Shown one piece after another: positions 6,072 through 10,545 of a DNA stretch of 10,545 nt (positions are counted from its first letter, which is position 1; the number at the start of each line of letters is the position of its first letter). Both the position numbers and the translations under genes were made by a program. The notes below the pieces were generated by a model. It saw only the letters and a list, made by a program, of their open reading frames with translations, was not told the origin of the DNA and did no database searches. Location: the NCBI GenBank assembly GCA_964614585.1, contig CAZTLW010000081.1:1-10545 (forward strand). Reading direction: 5' to 3'. Source of the stretch: JAHEFX01 sp964614585. GTDB taxonomy: Bacteria > Actinomycetota > Acidimicrobiia > Spongiisociales > JAENVV01.

Positions 6072-6821
6072 ATGCTGGAAGTCCGCCACCTCACGAAGGT
6101 CTACGACAACGGGACCGTCGCGCTCGAGGACGTGTCGTTCACCGTTCCCGACGGCCAGTTCCTCGCCGTCATCGGCCTGTCGGGCTCGGGCAAGTCGACA
6201 CTCCTCCGCTGCATCAACCGGCTCATCGAGCCCACCGAAGGCCAGGTCATCTGGAACGGCATCGACGTGACCGCCGCCGGCCAGGAGGACCTGCGCCGCA
6301 TCCGTCGGCGGATCGGGATGGTGTTCCAGCACTTCAACCTCGTCCATCGGTCGAAGGTGATCACCAACGTGCTCTCGGGGCGGCTCGGCTACACGAACCC
6401 CACCCTCAGCCTCGTGAACCGGTTCAGTGAGCAGGACCAGCTCGCCGCTCTCGATCGCCTCGAGCGGGTCGGCCTCTCCGAGAAGGCCTGGTCGCGAGCC
6501 GATGAGCTCTCGGGCGGCCAACAGCAGCGGGTTGGCATCGCCCGGGCACTGATGCAGGACCCCGAGATGCTCCTCGCCGACGAACCGGTGGCCAGCCTCG
6601 ACCCGGTGCTCGCCCACTCGATCATGCAACACCTCGAGGACATCCAGTCCGAGGGCGTGACGGTGCTGTGCTCGCTCCACTTCCTCGACCTCGTGCACCG
6701 CTACGCCGAGCGGGCGATCGCCCTCTTCGACGGCGAGTTGGTGTTCGATGGACCCCCGACCGAGATCGACGACGCGCGCTTCAGGAGCATCTACGGCAAG
6801 GAGGCCGAGCGCGTTGGCTGA
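6072..6821 (+). CDS. phnC: PhnC-type phosphonate/phosphite ABC transporter ATP-binding protein
   Basis: A 249-residue ABC ATPase that drives the PhnDCE importer from the cytoplasmic face. All motifs are intact: Walker A GLSGSGKST at 35-43, Q-loop Q86 in VFQHFNLV, signature LSGGQ at 146-150, Walker B MLLADE with catalytic E171, D-loop SLDP at 175-178, and H-loop H203 in CSLHFLDL. The segment NVLSGRLGYTNPTLSL after the Q-loop is characteristic of PhnC. The length is usual for the family. ATG 6072 is chosen because MLEVRHLTKVY is the usual family start; an upstream in-frame ATG at 6024 would lie in the hairpin and add a non-conserved stretch. The end overlaps the TTG start of phnE by 8 bp. Confidence 0.95.
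   Translation: MLEVRHLTKVYDNGTVALEDVSFTVPDGQFLAVIGLSGSGKSTLLRCINRLIEPTEGQVIWNGIDVTAAGQEDLRRIRRRIGMVFQHFNLVHRSKVITNVLSGRLGYTNPTLSLVNRFSEQDQLAALDRLERVGLSEKAWSRADELSGGQQQRVGIARALMQDPEMLLADEPVASLDPVLAHSIMQHLEDIQSEGVTVLCSLHFLDLVHRYAERAIALFDGELVFDGPPTEIDDARFRSIYGKEAERVG
6798..6804 (+). promoter_or_regulatory. Shine-Dalgarno sequence that sets the TTG start of phnE
   Basis: AAGGAGG lies inside the last codons of phnC, nine bases before TTG at 6814. It is the strongest ribosome-binding site in the window and supports TTG over the distant upstream ATG at 6748, which lies 74 bp inside phnC and has no such signal. Confidence 0.7.
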
Positions 6822-9111
6822 CATCGCCCCACCCCGACCCGAGGCGCCACCCGACGAGGCCGGGCCGGGTCCGCCGCCGGCTCCGCCGAGGGGTCCCGAG
6901 CGGGGCGCCCGTCGTCGGTTCCTCATCGTGCTGGCGATCGTCGGGGCGATCGTCACGTATGCCCTCGCCTTCGACTACACCGAGGTCGACCTCGAGGCGG
7001 CGGCGTCCCCGGCCCGACAGGAGTCGCTGACCCGGATCATGCGGGCCCTCGCCCGCCCGGAGTTGGTCACCTACGACACGACCGAGGTCGTGCGCGACCT
7101 CGACGTCGCCGCTCCCTGTGGTCCTCCAACGCCCACCTCCAGTGTCGGGGGCGTCACCGTCGCGCCGGCCTGCGCGGCCCCCGGGGAGACGATGACCGTG
7201 ACGGGTGAGGGCTTCGCCCCCGGCGAGGTCGTCCAGGTCAACTGGATCCCCACCACCGACGAGAACGTCTTCCTGGCCATGGGCCGCACACGGGCGGACG
7301 ATGCCGGGGACTTCACCGTCGAGTTCGAGGTGCCCGACCGGCCTTCGGACGAGACCCAGCGGCTGGAGGTCATCACCGCCGAGCGGGTCGGCACGTGGGG
7401 TGACCGCGTCGAGGTGTGGACCGACACCAACGAGAACGGCGTGCGCGACGAGCCGCAGATCGGCGAGGCCGGCTCCATCGTCGCCACGGTCGACGGCAGC
7501 CCGCCCGAGGTCGCCGCCGTGGCCCTGGTCGACCCGGGACGCTCGATCGAGACCTTCGTGTCGTTCGGCGACGCCTTCACCGCCACCGCCGGACTCGCCA
7601 ATGGCGCCACGGCTGCGCCGATCGGCGAGGAGCCTCGCGGCCCCAACGAGTTGGCCGTCGCCGACGTCACCACGGCCGGGGGCCGCAGTGAGATCACGGT
7701 GGCGGGTCCCGAGGGCTTCGACCTCACCGACTGGCGCGCCGCCCTCTACGACGCCACGACCGGGGAGTTCATCGGCACGACGACCCTCGCCGACCGGATC
7801 GAACTGTCGCCGAGGGTGTCGGAGACCACGTGGATCAGCCTGGACCGCATCATCGAGACCGTCTTCTTGGCCCTCGTGGCCACGACCGCGGGTCTCCTCC
7901 TGGCGGTACCCCTGTCGTTCATCGCCGCCCGCAACGTCATGCGGGACATCTCCACCACGGTGACGAACCTCGGCCTCGGCCTCATCGGCCTGCCCGTCGG
8001 TGCCGCCGGCGGCGTGGCGCTGGTTGCCGCCATCGAACGGGGCGTCGCCTTCCTCACCGCCTCGGCCCTGCGGGGCAGCATCGCCCTCGCGGTGCTCCTC
8101 GCCGCCCTCGTGGCCGTGCTCCGCCTCACGGTTCCCCCGGTGGAGCTCGAAGGCCCCACCCGGGGCCAGCGCACCCTGCAGGGGATCGGCTTCGCGGTGG
8201 CGACGGTGCTCGGCATCGGGGCCTTCCTCGTGGCCGCCGACCTGTTGGACCTCGCCGGGACCGCGGTCGCCCCGGCCCTGGGCTGGTTCGACTTCATCGC
8301 CGAGTTCTTCTCGACGATGGCCCAGATCCTCTCGGGTCTCACCACGGCCCTCGCCGCCCTGATCGGCGCCGGAACCCTGGCCGGGCTGGGCGGACGCCTC
8401 GGCTACCTGATCCGGCGCACCGTGCCAACGGGCATCCGCCGACCGCTCGACCTGCTGCTGGCGGCGACAGCCGGCGCGGTGGTCGCCTGGGTCGTCGAGC
8501 AGGGGCTCGACTGGCTCTATCGGTTCGACGACCCCGGCCGGGCCCAGGGCATCGCCCTCGGCATCGGCGCCGTCGTCGGCCTGGCGATCGGTGCTCGGGC
8601 GACCCGCCACGGGGGCGAGGTGCAGATCGGGCTGACCATCTACTACATCGCCCGCACGATCTTCAACACGCTCCGCGCCATCGAGCCGCTCGTGATGGCG
8701 ATCGTCTTCGTGGTCTGGGTGGGCATCGGGCCCTTCGCCGGGTCGCTGGCGCTGACACTCCACACCGCCGCCGCCCTGGCCAAGCTCTACTCGGAACAGG
8801 TGGAGAGCATCTCGGCGGGTCCGATCGAGGCGGTGCGGGCCACCGGCGCCACCCGCCTGCAGACCATCGTCTACGCCGTCGTGCCCCAGATCGTCCCGCC
8901 GTACATCTCCTTCACGATGTACCGGTGGGACATCAACGTCCGGATGTCCACGATCCTCGGCTTCGTCGGCGGCGGGGGCATCGGGTTCATCCTCCAGCAG
9001 AACGTCAACCTGCTGCAGTACCGCTCGGCTGCCGTCCAGATGCTGTTCATCGCCATCGTCGTGGCGAGCATGGACTACATCTCGGCCCGGCTCCGGGAGC
9101 GACTGCTGTGA
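6814..9111 (+). CDS. phnE: PhnE-type ABC transporter permease, enlarged with two insertions
   Basis: A 765-residue permease; usual PhnE proteins have about 260-300. It forms the channel with PhnC and takes ligand from PhnD. Residues 1-35 are a Pro-rich cytoplasmic tail and 36-53 the first membrane helix. Residues about 57-338 form an extracytoplasmic beta-rich region: an Ig-like part near 113-190 (TVTGEGFAPGEVVQV), C102 and C120 as a likely disulfide, and a DTNENGVRD loop at 204-212. The PhnE core begins with a helix near 345-366 ending in LSFIAARN (367-374). Then comes a hydrophobic insertion to about 606 with some five or six helices. The core resumes with TIYYIARTIFNTLRAIEPL (608-626), GIGPFAG, the ATPase-contact loop E672-G678 (EAVRATG), PQIVPPYISF, NVRMSTILG and GGGGIG. 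No frameshift or stop is seen. The TTG start overlaps phnC and has AAGGAGG at 6798-6804. Confidence 0.9.
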   Translation: MADIAPPRPEAPPDEAGPGPPPAPPRGPERGARRRFLIVLAIVGAIVTYALAFDYTEVDLEAAASPARQESLTRIMRALARPELVTYDTTEVVRDLDVAAPCGPPTPTSSVGGVTVAPACAAPGETMTVTGEGFAPGEVVQVNWIPTTDENVFLAMGRTRADDAGDFTVEFEVPDRPSDETQRLEVITAERVGTWGDRVEVWTDTNENGVRDEPQIGEAGSIVATVDGSPPEVAAVALVDPGRSIETFVSFGDAFTATAGLANGATAAPIGEEPRGPNELAVADVTTAGGRSEITVAGPEGFDLTDWRAALYDATTGEFIGTTTLADRIELSPRVSETTWISLDRIIETVFLALVATTAGLLLAVPLSFIAARNVMRDISTTVTNLGLGLIGLPVGAAGGVALVAAIERGVAFLTASALRGSIALAVLLAALVAVLRLTVPPVELEGPTRGQRTLQGIGFAVATVLGIGAFLVAADLLDLAGTAVAPALGWFDFIAEFFSTMAQILSGLTTALAALIGAGTLAGLGGRLGYLIRRTVPTGIRRPLDLLLAATAGAVVAWVVEQGLDWLYRFDDPGRAQGIALGIGAVVGLAIGARATRHGGEVQIGLTIYYIARTIFNTLRAIEPLVMAIVFVVWVGIGPFAGSLALTLHTAAALAKLYSEQVESISAGPIEAVRATGATRLQTIVYAVVPQIVPPYISFTMYRWDINVRMSTILGFVGGGGIGFILQQNVNLLQYRSAAVQMLFIAIVVASMDYISARLRERLL

Positions 9112-9118
9112 CACCCCG

Positions 9119-10120
9119 ATGAGCGACCTCCGGATCGTCCGGCGACCCGAGCGGGAGGGCCGCGAGGCAGCCACCCTCTCGCCGGCCGCCACCCTGGCCG
9201 CCGAGAGCCGGGGACGGGTGGTGCCCGAGGATCCCGACGAGTTCCGCACCGCCTTCGAGCGGGACCGCGACCGCATCGTCCACTCCAAGGCGTTCCGCCG
9301 CCTCAAGCACAAGACCCAGGTCTTCCTGAACCCCGAGGGCGACCACTACGTCACCCGACTCACCCACACGGTGCAGGTCACCCAGGTGGGTCGGGCGATG
9401 GCGGTGTCCCTCGGCCTGAACGAGACCCTGACGGAGGCGATCTGCCTCGCCCACGACGTGGGCCACTCCCCGTTCGGCCACACCGGCGAGGAGGCGCTGA
9501 CGCCCTACGTCGAGGGCGAGTGGCTCCACTCGACCCAGGGGGTGCGGGTGCTGACGGTGCTGGAGCCCCTGAACCTGACCTGGGAGGTGCTCGACGGCGT
9601 ACGGGCCCACTCGTGGAAGGTCGACCCGCCGCCGGCCACGCCCGAGGGCATGCTCTGTCGGTTCGCCGATCGGATCGCCTACCTCACCCACGACGTCGCC
9701 GACGCGATCCGCGCCGACGTGGTCCGCTTCGACGACCTACCCACTGGCGCGGTGCGCCGATTCGGCACGACGTCGCGGGAGTGGATCGACGCCATGATCC
9801 GGGCGGTCGTGGAGACGTCGGCGAGCTCGGGCACCGTCGGCATGGACGACGCGACCCTCGAGGTGATGCACGAGCTCCGGGACTTCATGTTCGAGCGGGT
9901 CTACCTCCGGCCGGCGGCCGAGCCCCAGAAGGAACGAGCCATCCGGGTGATCCGGGACCTCACCGACTGGTACCACCACCACCCCGACGAGGTCCCCGAC
10001 TCGTTCAAGGTGGACGACGCCGACGACCTCACCCGGGCCATCGACTACGTGTCGGGGATGACCGACCGGTTCGCCCTCGCCGCCCACGACCGACTGTTCC
10101 GCCCCTCCCTCTTCGACTGA
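9119..10120 (+). CDS. dgt: dGTPase-like HD-domain deoxynucleoside triphosphate triphosphohydrolase
   Basis: A 333-residue cytoplasmic HD-superfamily enzyme of the dGTP triphosphohydrolase (Dgt) group, which splits dNTPs into deoxynucleoside and triphosphate. The N-terminal block LSPAATLAAESRGR, then RDRDRIVHSKAFRRLKHKTQVF (49-69), is characteristic of the family. Metal ligands of the HD site are H83 in RLTHTVQV, H112-D113 in AHDVGHSPFGH, and D184 in FADRIAYLTHD. H116 and H121 are also conserved. The length suits the short bacterial branch, often called 'dGTPase-like', where substrate range is broader than dGTP. The ATG lies 7 bp after the phnE stop with no good Shine-Dalgarno sequence, so translation is probably coupled to phnE. 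It may also belong functionally to DNA maintenance rather than phosphonate uptake. A repeat/hairpin region follows. Confidence 0.93.
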   Translation: MSDLRIVRRPEREGREAATLSPAATLAAESRGRVVPEDPDEFRTAFERDRDRIVHSKAFRRLKHKTQVFLNPEGDHYVTRLTHTVQVTQVGRAMAVSLGLNETLTEAICLAHDVGHSPFGHTGEEALTPYVEGEWLHSTQGVRVLTVLEPLNLTWEVLDGVRAHSWKVDPPPATPEGMLCRFADRIAYLTHDVADAIRADVVRFDDLPTGAVRRFGTTSREWIDAMIRAVVETSASSGTVGMDDATLEVMHELRDFMFERVYLRPAAEPQKERAIRVIRDLTDWYHHHPDEVPDSFKVDDADDLTRAIDYVSGMTDRFALAAHDRLFRPSLFD

Positions 10121-10127
10121 GATCCCA

Positions 10128-10178
10128 ACCCAGGGTTGTGGGCGTCGCCCGATCGCCTACCCAGGGTTGTGGGCGTCG
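10128..10178 (+). repeat. Two identical 20-bp direct repeats
   Basis: ACCCAGGGTTGTGGGCGTCG occurs at 10128-10147 and again at 10159-10178 with an 11-bp gap. The first nine bases of the unit are themselves an interrupted palindrome (ACCC-A-GGGT). Only two copies are present, so this is not a CRISPR array. It may be a REP-like intergenic element present elsewhere in the genome. Confidence 0.8.
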
Positions 10179-10198
10179 GAAACCGACGCCCACGGCCC
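10164..10198. terminator. Long hairpin, probable bidirectional terminator between dgt and bioY
   Basis: GTGGGCGTCGG (10169-10179) pairs perfectly with CCGACGCCCAC (10183-10193) around an AAA loop. The stem continues outward as GGGTT (10164-10168) with GGCCC (10194-10198), two of those pairs being G-T. The 16-bp stem lies between the stop codons of two convergent genes, which suits a terminator for both strands. No U-run is seen on either side. The 5' arm is made by the second copy of the 20-bp repeat. Confidence 0.65.
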
Positions 10199-10206
10199 AC
10201 GGAACG

Positions 10207-10545
10207 TCAACGCACGAGGCGCCAGCCGAGCGGGAGCAGCACCCCGGCGAGGACCGCCTTCAGCACGTCGCCCACCAGGAAGGGCGTGATGCCCAGCGCC
10301 ACGGCGCTCGGTTCGCCCACGGCGGCGGTGAGGGGGACGCCCAGATACACGGCCAGCCAGGCGGCGCCGAGGGCATAGATGACGATCGTCCCGGCCAGGA
10401 AGGCGGGGATGGCGGTCGTGATCGATCGGTCCTGGCCCCGGTCGGCGAGCGCCCCGACCACCCACGCGGCGACGACGAACCCGACGATGTACCCACCGGT
10501 GGCCCCCGTGGCGACCTCCCATCCACCCGAGGCCTCGGCATAGAA
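10207..10545 (-). CDS. bioY: BioY-family biotin transporter substrate-binding component, C-terminal part (runs off right edge)
   Basis: The last 112 residues of a BioY protein, the membrane S-component that binds biotin in energy-coupling-factor transporters. The beginning is beyond the right edge; the frame is open across the boundary with no start needed inside the window. Family marks are GATGGYIVGF (the conserved G-x-TGGY-x-x-GF block), then a helix TIVIYALGAAWLAVYLGV, and near the end ITPFLVGDVLKAVLAGVLLP, where the GD-x-LKA motif is typical. Three or four membrane helices are covered. The frame ends at a TGA at 10209-10207. It converges on the dGTPase gene with a hairpin between them. 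Whether bioM/bioN or a shared ECF module lies nearby cannot be seen. Confidence 0.88.
   Translation of the reverse strand, partial: FYAEASGGWEVATGATGGYIVGFVVAAWVVGALADRGQDRSITTAIPAFLAGTIVIYALGAAWLAVYLGVPLTAAVGEPSAVALGITPFLVGDVLKAVLAGVLLPLGWRLVR

Noticed and set aside
6781..9312. 843-codon minus-strand open frame opposite phnE and dgt
   Set aside because: Its content is His/Gly/Asp/Arg-rich without motifs, and it covers two well-supported plus-strand genes. It is a codon-bias artefact.
10128..10178. Possible CRISPR array
   Set aside because: Only two repeat units, an 11-bp gap, and no cas genes in the window.

Overview
This window is about 10.5 kb of very GC-rich bacterial DNA with tightly packed genes, strong G/C bias at third codon positions and several start codons that lack a Shine-Dalgarno sequence but have a TANNNT -10 box just upstream. 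This points to an actinobacterium. Gene content and style (DUF3179 and GIN-domain lipoproteins, a short winged-helix regulator, a single-chain Mrp-type antiporter subunit) would fit Acidimicrobiia or a relative, but that placement is inference. No mobile element, tRNA, rRNA or CRISPR array was seen; it looks like ordinary chromosome.

Layout. Positions 1-1353 (minus) hold the N-terminal part of an MrpA/MnhA-like cation/proton antiporter subunit that runs off the left edge. It diverges from a 105-residue winged-helix regulator (1437-1754, plus). The 83-bp gap between them holds two mirrored, overlapping promoters sharing a near-perfect palindrome. A Dps-type ferritin (1787-2254, plus) follows. 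It converges, 4 bp apart, on a minus-strand lipoprotein pair: a GIN/DUF2807 beta-helix lipoprotein (4277-3549) and then a DUF3179 lipoprotein (3491-2259).

Divergent from the GIN gene is a plus-strand cluster: a HAD-family 5'(3')-deoxyribonucleotidase-like protein (4323-4871), then a phosphonate/phosphite-type ABC transporter phnD-phnC-phnE (4941-9111), then a dGTPase-like HD phosphohydrolase (9119-10120) only 7 bp behind phnE. A strong hairpin separates phnD from phnC. A 16-bp palindrome sits upstream of phnD. phnE starts at a TTG inside the end of phnC. Beyond the dGTPase, a pair of 20-bp direct repeats and a long hairpin separate it from a convergent, right-truncated bioY (10545-10207, minus).

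Working together: PhnD would capture a small reduced-phosphorus or phosphonate ligand outside the membrane, PhnE would form the channel and PhnC would power it. The flanking deoxynucleotide hydrolases could link phosphorus acquisition with nucleotide turnover, but that is inference. The most unusual object is PhnE: at 765 residues it is nearly three times the usual size. It carries a roughly 280-residue extracytoplasmic beta-rich insertion after its first membrane helix and a second, largely hydrophobic insertion of about 220 residues inside the permease core.
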